Assembly: GCA_026708015.1 (NCBI GenBank)
Contig: JAPOVT010000018.1
Coordinates: 1 to 64,000 of the forward strand
Direction of reading: 5' to 3'
DNA from: a bacterium
GTDB taxonomy: Bacteria; Actinomycetota; Acidimicrobiia; Acidimicrobiales; Bin134
Length of the DNA: 64,000 nucleotides
Shown: one piece after another, positions 9,036 through 15,408 of the stretch
How the letters are laid out: every line of letters starts with the position of its first letter
How positions within the stretch are numbered: position 1 is the stretch's first letter
Notes under the pieces: generated by a model
What the model saw: only the letters and a program-made list of their open reading frames with translations
The model's database searches: none
Told to the model about the DNA's origin: nothing
Position numbers and translations under genes: made by a program

Positions 9036-9367
9036 TCTGTCTCCCCATCGAGCACTCGTTTGGGATCAACCACCGAGTGGAACTCCTCTGCCGGAGTAAT
9101 GGAGTCCGGTATTTCTCCGATGATCCGCAGAATGTCCTTGTCGCACCCGATGATGCCGCCGGAGTGCTCGATCTCCCGCACAACCCGGGCGTATGGCTGT
9201 CCCCTGTTGGTTACGACCACTTCGCAACCCGTTTCACGCACATCACGCATAAGAGTGAAAAAGTTGTCTCGAAACTGTCGCGTCGTGACCTTCTGGAAGC
9301 TTGGATTGGCCGGGTTGGCTGCCATGTCCAACACGATAACATCTTGTGGCCCCAAAAATAGGGCCAC
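9026..9367 (-). CDS. Phd/YefM-type antitoxin
   Basis: Up to 113 residues; the family core starts at VTTRQFRDNF and includes VVTNRGQPYARVV, the Phd/YefM DNA-binding fold. The C-terminal half would cover the PIN toxin encoded immediately downstream. Two starts are possible: GTG 9367, or ATG 9325 (98 residues), which begins MAANPANPSFQKV and is closer to usual family N-termini. Neither has a convincing Shine-Dalgarno. Phd-type antitoxins normally bind their own promoter, alone and with toxin. Confidence 0.8.
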   Translation of the reverse strand: MALFLGPQDVIVLDMAANPANPSFQKVTTRQFRDNFFTLMRDVRETGCEVVVTNRGQPYARVVREIEHSGGIIGCDKDILRIIGEIPDSITPAEEFHSVVDPKRVLDGETDWH

Positions 9368-9436
9368 ATCTAGCTGGCAGGCGAAAGAGCCGACGACGTC
9401 CCCACCCAGATGCGCTGCAAGCTGATCCTGCGCAGA

Positions 9437-9811
9437 TCACAGCTCGTTGCAGCCCCGGAAGCCGGGGTCTGGGCCGGAGCGGCGGGGCGGGGCGAAGAAG
9501 TCGTTCTCGTCATCGTCGAGCCGATTGCACTTGCGCAGCATCGCTCTCCGCTCGGCCTCCAAGAACAGATAACGGGCCACGTCTTCCGGCGTGTCGTCGC
9601 TGGTGAACAGGTCGGCCGCTACCGGATCCCGCATGAGCTCACGGCGAATGTCGTCCTTGGTGACCACCGTCCCGTCAGGGCCAACGGCCCGCACTTTCTT
9701 CAGCTTCCGCCGGTACCACTTGTTTCTCAGAATGGGGAAGCACAACCCCAGGTTGAGCATCATCAGCCCAAAACAACCGATCGTCACCCCCGTCAGGAAT
9801 GGACCCATCAT
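9437..9811 (-). CDS. small membrane protein, function unknown
   Basis: 124 residues, not recognised. Residues 1-28 form one hydrophobic segment (TGVTIGCFGLMMLNLGLCF), followed by a basic stretch (RNKWYRRKLKK), so the charged remainder is probably cytoplasmic. An acidic cluster, DDDENDFF, lies near the C-terminus. The ATG at 9811 is backed by GAGGAAG a few bases upstream, a good ribosome-binding site, which is the main support for it being real. It precedes the Phd/PIN module on the same strand. Confidence 0.6.
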   Translation of the reverse strand: MMGPFLTGVTIGCFGLMMLNLGLCFPILRNKWYRRKLKKVRAVGPDGTVVTKDDIRRELMRDPVAADLFTSDDTPEDVARYLFLEAERRAMLRKCNRLDDDENDFFAPPRRSGPDPGFRGCNEL

Positions 9812-9971
9812 GAGTCTTCCTCGTTATCTGAATTGCCTGGGCACCCTGATCACCGGGTGCAATAGTGTCTTTCCATGTATTATCATATAGTTCTATGCTA
9901 ATCAATATCAGAAGGCGCACCGATCCACCAGTGGGCCCCACGTCCTTCCCGTGTCTTTCGCCTGAATGGAA

Positions 9972-9997
9972 AATGGTGGGCGACGCGTCCCACCATT
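9972..9997. promoter_or_regulatory. inverted repeat upstream of Phd/RelE genes
   Basis: Perfect 9-base arms, AATGGTGGG (9972-9980) and CCCACCATT (9989-9997), flank an 8-base centre that itself contains ACGCGT. It ends directly before the next palindrome and the antitoxin start. The position fits an autoregulatory operator for the toxin-antitoxin operon or a hairpin in its leader. Confidence 0.65.
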
Positions 9998-10014
9998 ATG
10001 TACGATTCGTACAT
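9998..10014. promoter_or_regulatory. 17-base palindrome at the antitoxin start
   Basis: ATGTACGA-T-TCGTACAT is a perfect palindrome with one central base. The first possible antitoxin ATG (9998) is its left end and the second ATG (10013) overlaps its right end. Antitoxins of the Phd and RelB classes repress through such sites, so this is a strong operator candidate. It also bears on start choice: with ATG 10013 as start, nearly the whole palindrome lies upstream. Confidence 0.65.
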
Positions 10015-10264
10015 GAAGGAATTGCCAGTGAGCGAGGCTCGAAACCGATTGGCCGGGGTGATCGAGGAGGCTCAGCGATCGGGCGAACCCATTTCTGTTA
10101 CCCGCCGGGGCCGACGAGTAGCTGTGATCATGGACCCAGATGCATTCGACAGACTTGTCGACATCGCAGAGGACGTCGATGATCGCCGTGAACTCGCTGA
10201 GGTGCTAGCAGAAGATGACTTCGTGCCTTGGGAAGAGGTCAAGGCTGCACTAGGACTCGAGTGA
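10013..10264 (+). CDS. Phd/YefM-type antitoxin of RelE pair
   Basis: Antitoxin of 83 residues from ATG 10013; an alternative ATG at 9998 would add MYDSY. The family N-terminus MKELPVSEARNRLAGVIEEAQ supports the inner start. The fold continues with ISVTRRGRRVAVIM, and an acidic C-terminal segment (DVDDRRELAEVLAEDD) probably wraps the toxin. Its stop overlaps the toxin GTG start by four bases (GTGA), indicating translational coupling. Two adjacent palindromes upstream are likely operator sites. Confidence 0.85.
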   Translation: MKELPVSEARNRLAGVIEEAQRSGEPISVTRRGRRVAVIMDPDAFDRLVDIAEDVDDRRELAEVLAEDDFVPWEEVKAALGLE

Positions 10265-10527
10265 GCCGACATACCGTCGAGATCTCCCGCCGGGCCATTA
10301 AGTCAATAGCTGCTCTACCCCGCAAAGAAGAGCAGCGGATTCGAGCCGCAATAGAACTGCTGGCCGACGAGCCCCGTCCCCCTAGCTGCGTCGCGCTCAC
10401 AGGCGAGCAGTCCGTGTACCGAGTCCGTGTCGGCAACTACCAAATCGTGTACAAGGTCATTGATACCCGTCTGATGATTCTGGTCATCCGTGTCGGCCAC
10501 CGCTGCGACGTCTATCGACCCCGCTGA
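10261..10527 (+). CDS. RelE/ParE-family toxin
   Basis: 88-residue RelE-superfamily toxin, predicted to cleave mRNA on the ribosome. The sequence has the family features: HTVEISRRAIKSIAALP, a basic middle, YRVRVGNYQIVYKV, and a C-terminal VIRVGHRCDVYR with conserved Arg and His/Tyr residues. The start is set at GTG 10261 because it overlaps the antitoxin stop by four bases and matches the family N-terminus; a longer in-frame ORF from 10228 lies inside the antitoxin gene and is rejected. It converges on the next minus-strand ORF with a one-base gap. Confidence 0.87.
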   Translation: MSRHTVEISRRAIKSIAALPRKEEQRIRAAIELLADEPRPPSCVALTGEQSVYRVRVGNYQIVYKVIDTRLMILVIRVGHRCDVYRPR

Positions 10528-10528
10528 G

Positions 10529-10747
10529 TCAGGTCACCGCCAAACCCTCAACAGACTCCACATCTGCCACCGCCGACTGCACTGCCTCCCCAAGGGAGCC
10601 AGCCTCGCGATCAAAGTCCAAGAACTGGACCCCCTCGGACGACCTGACCAACGCATCATCACAGCCCGCGTCGTACAGTGCGTCAACAGCCTCGCCTGTC
10701 TGAAGATCGCGGCCCTGCACGGTCAGCGTGAACGTGAACCCCTGCAT
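10529..10747 (-). pseudogene. probable truncated HTH-associated conserved protein (N-terminal domain only)
   Basis: 72 residues. The sequence (FTFTLTVQGRDL, AVDALYDAGCDDALV, GVQFLDFDREA, AVADVES) resembles the N-terminal half of a bacterial family whose full-length members continue with a segment like RVEPDDLVT and an AlpA/MerR-like helix-turn-helix. Here the frame ends right after DVESVEGLAVT, so the DNA-binding part is missing. It stops one base from the RelE-type toxin stop. The truncation, next to a truncated hsdM, suggests a deletion or rearrangement. Identification of the family is from memory of the motif. Confidence 0.45.
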
Positions 10748-10812
10748 CTCGGCCGTCCTCCCTAGCCCAACAACTTCGACCTGCTGGAACCATATAACGC
10801 GTGGTCTGAGGG

Positions 10813-11907
10813 TCAGCGGTTTGGTGCTGCGGGCCGGAAAGGATCATGTCTGTGACTGATCAGAATGTGCCGGCTGCGCCGGCGGAGGAGGCCGCCGGTG
10901 GGGAGTCGGAGCAGGGTGTGGACATCGCAGTCGTGCAGGAGTCGGCGGCGAATCGTTTCGCCGGCACCGGCCTCGAACAGCACGTTGTCGGGGACTACTA
11001 CCGCGGCCGTGCCGCCGATCTTGAGCAGGCTAACGACGTGCTGGACGAAGTTAAGCTGCTTGTTCTTGGTCGTAGCCCAGAAGTCCTCTCGCTCGTAGCT
11101 GTCAGATGACGACCGGCCGAAGGGCGGATTGGTGAGCACCATGTCGAAGCGCTCGCCGGGATCGTCGCGCAGAGCGTCGTCCACGTTGATGGGCGAGTCG
11201 GACTCCGGGCTCTCGATGCCGTGGAGCAGCAGGTTCATGGCACAGAGCCGAGCGGGCAGGTCGGCAATCTCCCAGCCGGTGAATGCGCCGGATCGCAGGT
11301 GGGCGGCCTGGTCTGGAGTCAGGTGCGGGAAGCGTTCGACGATGGACTGGTAGGCCCCAAGGAAGAACCCACCAGTGCCGCAGGCCGGGTCGCAAATGCG
11401 GTCGCCGGACACCGGAAGCATCACGTCGACGATGGCAGAGATTAGGGCTCTAGGAGTGAAATACTGCCCCGCTCCTTTCGCGCCTTCTTGGGCTGTCTTT
11501 TCAATCAGCCCCTCGTACGCGTCGCCCTTGAGGTCGGCGTCGTAGCTCATCCACTCGTGCTGATCGATGAATTCCTTGATGAGCTGTTCCAACTTGGCCG
11601 GGTTCTGAATCCGATTCCGGGCCTTGCGGAACACCACACCGAGCATGTCGTCGTATGAACCCAGCTCAGTAAGGGTCTTGTTGTATTGGGCTTCAAGCTG
11701 CTCTCCCGATCGGTTCAACAGCGTTTGCCAATCGAGGCCGATGGGCACCACCCGCTCCCCCAGCAATTCCTCCTGTTCATCCGCCATCTTCAGAAACAGC
11801 AGGTAAGTGAGCTGCTCCAGGTAGTCGCCGTACGACAGGCCGTCGTCCCGGAGCACATCGCAGAAGTCCCACAGCTTCTGCACCATGGCCTTGGGGTCGG
11901 AAGTCAT
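10813..11907 (-). pseudogene. hsdM: type I restriction-modification DNA methyltransferase HsdM, C-terminally truncated
   Basis: 364 residues match the N-terminal two-thirds of an adenine-N6 methyltransferase subunit: a helical HsdM_N region (residues 1-130), GQYFTPR (147-153), SAM motif I DPACGTGGF (173-181) and catalytic NPPF (260-263). After LRLPTG (333-338, break near 10894), where the family continues with a segment like IFYAQGVKANVLFFD, the sequence switches to an unrelated basic tail and stops. Other frames do not restore the family sequence, so this looks like a recombination or deletion junction rather than a simple frameshift. No hsdS is present, and hsdR survives only as a fragment 2.3 kb upstream. 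Probably non-functional. Confidence 0.82.
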
Positions 11908-11922
11908 CAGCCCCTCACCGTG

Positions 11923-12315
11923 TCAGAGCCCAGCAACCGTTTCCAACCGGCAGTGGCGGGCAATGACGTCGAAGTCGCGGTCGGCGTGCAAGAGTGCAAT
12001 GCCGGCGCGAATGGCAACGGCGGCGATAAGGCAGTCGATGAGCGACCGGGGAGTCTCGCCACCGCGGCGGCACGAGCGGTAGATCAATGCGGCTGTGTCA
12101 TAGTCATCCGGGATGGTCGGGACAACTGCGGCACGGGCCAACAGGCGATGCAGGTCCCGAAAATGCCTATCGCTGCGCGCTCCCGCGAGCACTTCCAAGC
12201 GAACCGCGTCGCAGATGGCAATGTCGCCGTCCAAAGCCTTGTCAAGCAAATTGCAAGCAGGACTTCCGGTGTCGCGGACAAACTCCACCCATGCCGACGT
12301 GTCGGCAAAAATCAC
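11923..12315 (-). CDS. vapC: VapC-type PIN-domain toxin
   Basis: 130-residue PIN ribonuclease toxin starting MIFADTSAWVEFVRD. The acidic catalytic set is visible: D5 in ADTSAW, the Glu of RLEVLAGA, the Asp of SLIDCLIAAVAI, and HADRDFD. The start is GTG 12315, overlapping the VapB stop by four bases (GTGA). It ends 15 bases before the truncated hsdM. Toxin-antitoxin genes inserted within type I restriction loci are common. Confidence 0.92.
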   Translation of the reverse strand: MIFADTSAWVEFVRDTGSPACNLLDKALDGDIAICDAVRLEVLAGARSDRHFRDLHRLLARAAVVPTIPDDYDTAALIYRSCRRGGETPRSLIDCLIAAVAIRAGIALLHADRDFDVIARHCRLETVAGL

Positions 12316-12515
12316 GGATACCGCGTCGTCCGCATTTCGTCGAGGTTGCCCTCCCAGCCCGACCCTCTCATCGCCCGAGCTTCCTCAAGGCTCATCGGCT
12401 CTATGGCCGCCATGCGCAGCGCGAGATTCACCGCCTCGCGTTTGGTCCGCAGCCCGTATTGTCGCATCACCAACTCGCAGACCTCGTCATCAATGTCGAT
12501 GTTGGTACGTGCCAT
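12312..12515 (-). CDS. vapB: VapB-type antitoxin
   Basis: 67 residues from ATG 12515: MARTNIDIDDEVCELVMRQ, the ribbon-helix-helix pattern of VapB, then TKREAVNLALR. A longer ORF from 12548 adds an improbable Cys/Trp-rich segment and is rejected. The TATTAT-like -10 six bases before ATG suggests a leaderless mRNA. The C-terminal part (WEGNLDEMRTTRYP) would neutralise the PIN toxin. The stop overlaps the vapC start. Confidence 0.9.
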   Translation of the reverse strand: MARTNIDIDDEVCELVMRQYGLRTKREAVNLALRMAAIEPMSLEEARAMRGSGWEGNLDEMRTTRYP

Positions 12516-12533
12516 ACACCAATAATACACCAA
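12514..12533 (-). promoter_or_regulatory. vapB promoter with 11-base-spaced direct repeat
   Basis: On the plus strand ATACACCAA occurs at 12514-12522 and again at 12525-12533, a direct repeat phased by one helical turn and overlapping the vapB start codon. On the coding strand TATTAT (12527-12522) is a good -10 element placed so that transcription would begin at or next to the ATG. It is probably the autoregulated vapBC promoter. No good -35 was seen. Confidence 0.5.
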
Positions 12534-12690
12534 CCAGCATCTGCACACGCCCCAGATAATTCGCGCCTGCGCTAAACCAGGGGTGGGGGTTGGAGGGGCA
12601 AGCTCCCAAGGCGCGTGGCCTAGGAGCTCATGCCGGGCCTGCGGGCCTACTCAGATGCCTGAACTCTGTCGGTTTGACGGACCCTGTTTT

Positions 12691-12707
12691 TTGGTCCACT
12701 GGACCAA
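12691..12707. promoter_or_regulatory. 17-base palindrome, GntR-operator-like
   Basis: TTGGTCCA-C-TGGACCAA is a perfect palindrome in the 246-base space between vapB and the 63-residue ORF. TGGTC/GACCA half-sites resemble those of FadR/GntR-family regulators. No such regulator is encoded nearby, so its function is unknown. The rest of 12549-12794 shows no gene that I can support. Confidence 0.5.
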
Positions 12708-12794
12708 CCTCAAGGGGTCACGCCAAGAGATCTCGTGACCTTCGCACACGTTGCTTTCCAGTCAGGCAGCCCCGTCAGATCGGCCCGCCCCTGG

Positions 12795-12986
12795 TCACCA
12801 CACTCTCTGGTCGAAAATACTGCGAAGATCGAGTGGCGACCCGCCTAGCGGCGGTGCAAGGCGATAGCCGCCCAGTTTGATACCCATTTCGGCAAACACT
12901 TCGTCAATCTGACGGCTGCGCTCAAGGGTGGACAGATCAATGTGTGGATTCTGTTCAATGATCTCGTTCAACTGGTCTTGTTCCAT
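12795..12986 (-). CDS. small protein downstream of ClpP-fold protease, function unknown
   Basis: 63 residues (MEQDQLNEIIEQNPHIDLS...), not recognised. An AAGGAG Shine-Dalgarno 11 bases before ATG 12986 overlaps the stop codon of the upstream protease gene. That makes it a convincing translated ORF, coupled to its neighbour. The N-terminal half is acidic and probably helical (residues 1-33); the C-terminus is Leu/Pro/Gly-rich. It may be an accessory or adaptor of the protease, which is inference from position only. Confidence 0.6.
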   Translation of the reverse strand: MEQDQLNEIIEQNPHIDLSTLERSRQIDEVFAEMGIKLGGYRLAPPLGGSPLDLRSIFDQRVW

Positions 12987-13001
12987 TTTCTAAATCGCTC
13001 C

Positions 13002-13865
13002 TTAAAAGAAATTGAGGGAGTGGACAAAGGAGTGACTCCCATTGCTTGTCATATAGCTGCACATGAACCAGAAGTAGTCCCAGACCGCTTTCTTGAGATT
13101 TGGGTCATCATCAAGATCTTCAATCCGCAACTTGAGTTCTCTCAGTACCTCTATATCGATTCCCCGTGCGTGTGTACGCCAACGAGTGTGATCGCTGAGA
13201 GCGCTTGCTATTTCACTGGCGCGATCTTCCTTCATCGCTTGGGTAACTGGAGTGCTACCACCCTCTGTCACAGTCCAGTCTTTGAACTTATGGGTAGCAA
13301 GCCAGCGTTGAAGCAATTCGACTGACAAGTTTCGTGCAAGCTCATACCGATGCAGCGCCGCTAGGTCGAGCTTCCCAAGCAATACAAGTTCTGCGGAAGA
13401 CAAGCCACCTTGTTGGCTTTTCTCAATGAGCCTCTCATACTGTTCAAGATAGGAGAGAGCAGGAACCCAGTGGCCCTCTACAAAAAGTTGCGGGTCGATA
13501 GGTCCAAGGCAAGAGTGGTAGTCCATCCATATTTCGTCACCAGACATCGCCAACACGGTTCCCGCTGACATTGCTCTGTTGGGAATGATGAATTTGACAC
13601 CCTCATAGTGCTTCCTGAGCACGCGGACGATCCTTTCAACGACCTCAACAGCACCGCCAGTAGTGTCTAGGACAACAAAGAGGTTTGCTCTGCGGCTTTC
13701 CCTGCCCTCAATGGCGATCTTGATGCTGTGCTCTACGCCATCCTGCATGGGCGAGATGATCGTCAAGCCGTCTGCATCCATCATTGCCTCGATGTCCGCA
13801 AGGCGGGCATTGGCCCATTCGCGTGCGCTGTCCCCGACATTTGGGGGTGCCAGAGAATCTGTCAC
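13002..13865 (-). CDS. serine-protease-like protein of the SDH_sah / SppA-ClpP fold
   Basis: 287 residues. The ClpP/crotonase-type core is clear: FVVLDTTGGAVE (residues 63-74), then KFIIPNRAMSAGTVLAMSGDE, where S100 in MSAGT is the probable nucleophile, and SCLGPIDPQ (118-126). These are the signatures of the serine dehydrogenase proteinase (SDH_sah) family. No signal peptide or membrane segment is seen, so it is probably cytoplasmic. Base use is less GC-rich than in flanking housekeeping genes, suggesting acquisition. It is followed by a small coupled ORF and sits between remnants of a type I restriction system and toxin-antitoxin genes, so a defence role is possible but unproven. Confidence 0.8.
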   Translation of the reverse strand: MTDSLAPPNVGDSAREWANARLADIEAMMDADGLTIISPMQDGVEHSIKIAIEGRESRRANLFVVLDTTGGAVEVVERIVRVLRKHYEGVKFIIPNRAMSAGTVLAMSGDEIWMDYHSCLGPIDPQLFVEGHWVPALSYLEQYERLIEKSQQGGLSSAELVLLGKLDLAALHRYELARNLSVELLQRWLATHKFKDWTVTEGGSTPVTQAMKEDRASEIASALSDHTRWRTHARGIDIEVLRELKLRIEDLDDDPNLKKAVWDYFWFMCSYMTSNGSHSFVHSLNFF

Positions 13866-14234
13866 GGCGGATATTCCTCCTCAACCCCCAGTATAGGAGG
13901 GGTTGGCGAAATCGAAGCACCTCATGGCCGTCATCGCCATCATGTGCCAGCCAGTCATGGACATGGTCCTTTCTGGCCCCACAGCGCACGGCAGCGGATC
14001 CTCAGACCACTCCCGACATACAAAGCCCCAAGTGCCATTGTTGGTGTTGCCGAGGCCCTTGGCAGGGGGACTGCGGTCTCAGACAGGCCTCGTCGGCAAC
14101 CCCTCACTAGCTAGCGCGTGCCATTGCTTGGTCTGTCAAGACTCTGGGGAGCACGAGCAGATCCATCTCTCCGGGTTTGGCGGCTCGGTCGCCGTATAGC
14201 GATGTCTGGGTGGGTCGTCGGAAAGGGGCCGGGC
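13866..14234. other. intergenic stretch with no supported gene
   Basis: 369 bases between the protease gene and the hsdR fragment. ORFs here are short or continue shadows. The minus strand beyond the hsdR stop does not encode continuing helicase sequence in any frame I checked, so the missing hsdR portion is not simply frameshifted into this stretch. It may be scar sequence from the deletion that removed most of hsdR. Confidence 0.5.
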
Positions 14235-14855
14235 TCACGTCTTGCCCGCGCCGGTAGACATCTGGATCAATGCCCTGGGGCGGTTGTCCTTGAACGACGC
14301 CTCCAGGTTGCGGATGGCCTCTGCTTGCGCCAGCCACAGCCCGGGTGGCTCGTCGCCCAGGTCGGGCAACTCACCGAACCCGTTGCGGAGGGTCGCGCAG
14401 CCGTTGAACTCCTTGCATCTGTCCCGCCAGCGAGCCAGCGCCTCAGGGCGGTGGAAGGCGAACACCCGCCGAGAGGTGGATTTTGGATCGAGCCCGCTGG
14501 TGAAACGTGTCTCAGTGCCGGTGGATTCGTAGCCAAAGGGCAGCGCTTCATCCACCAAGAATGCAGGTAGTTGGCCGGGGTAGGCGGCCTGGTACTTGCG
14601 AGTCTGGGGCTCCACTCCGGTAAGGGTGGTGCCTTCCTTCTTGGCCTCAATCACCCCCACCGCTTGAGAGTCGACATACAGCACATAGTCGGCTGGGCCA
14701 GCTTCGGTGGGAACCTCTCGCACCGCCACACCCCTGGCGGCTGCCACCGCCGCGTGCTGGTAGTCCTGCACTACCCAGCCGCACTCCACCAACTGCTCGT
14801 CGATCGCCATCCGAGCACGAGCCTCGGGGGTGAGGTAGTCAGAAGAAGAGGTCAT
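14235..14855 (-). pseudogene. hsdR: type I restriction enzyme HsdR, N-terminal fragment
   Basis: 206 residues covering only the N-terminal endonuclease region of a normally about 800-1000-residue subunit. A PD-(D/E)xK-like set is visible (D56, then E70-A-K72 in GVIEAKKEG). The frame stops immediately after STGAGKT, the Walker A motif of the first helicase domain, so all ATP-dependent translocase function is lost. The stop is TGA, and downstream sequence does not resemble the helicase domain in the same frame. Together with the truncated hsdM and missing hsdS this is a dead restriction system. Confidence 0.8.
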
Positions 14856-15058
14856 CCGCCGCGAGCGCTATCAACTCGAAGGTCTGGGCACTGACTGTCG
14901 TGCCAATCCGTAGTCATGCTGACGGGCAAGTGTAGATGGTTCGGGACAAGCTGTCACAGGTGGTGGATATTGTCCCCGACATGGCAGATATGACTGTGAG
15001 CAGGGAATTTGCGAGCGACTAAAATGGCACAACGCCTATAGCCGATTGGGGAAATTGC

Positions 15059-15343
15059 GTGGGCACTATCAGGACGCAAACTTGGGATGCAGTAGATCAC
15101 CTGAACTCTGAAGAAGACATCATTGCCTACCTGGATGCCGTCCTTGCTGAGAATGATCCTGAGCTAACGGCTGCCGCGCTTAGCGATATCGCTCGCGTTT
15201 TGGGCAAGCCGTCGATGGCCGAAGAGTTGGGACTCGCGGCTCATGGAGCTCCCATCAACAGCAACCCTGATCTTGGATCCGTGCTCATGGTCCTAGAACG
15301 TCTGGGGCTCCGCCTCCATGTCTCTCCCGCCTCCAGTAGCTGA
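15059..15343 (+). CDS. HigA-like addiction-module antidote protein, orphan
   Basis: 94 residues of the probable-antidote family paired with HigB/RelE-like toxins: TWDAVDHLNSEEDIIAYLDAVLAE, ALSDIARVLGK, then a helix-turn-helix region and VLERLGLRLHV. The loop that usually reads like GLSREGLYKAL is altered (GLAAHGAPINSNPD), which may weaken DNA binding. The start is GTG 15059 with GGGGA upstream and a TAAAAT -10-like hexamer at 15020. The expected toxin gene is not seen in the 203 bases upstream or downstream, so this is an orphan or decayed module. Confidence 0.7.
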   Translation: MGTIRTQTWDAVDHLNSEEDIIAYLDAVLAENDPELTAAALSDIARVLGKPSMAEELGLAAHGAPINSNPDLGSVLMVLERLGLRLHVSPASSS

Positions 15344-15408
15344 GAGCCAGGTACCGGCATGCTGACGGCGGGGATTGATCATGTGGCCACAATCACGAAA
15401 GACTCGAA

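Noticed and set aside
14220..14237. TGA ending the hsdR fragment as a possible selenocysteine codon
   Set aside because: Sequence after the TGA does not continue the helicase family in frame and no catalytic Cys is expected after GAGKT.
14107..14337. 76-residue minus-strand ORF overlapping the hsdR fragment
   Set aside because: Its first half is a shadow of hsdR and the rest has no recognisable similarity or ribosome site.
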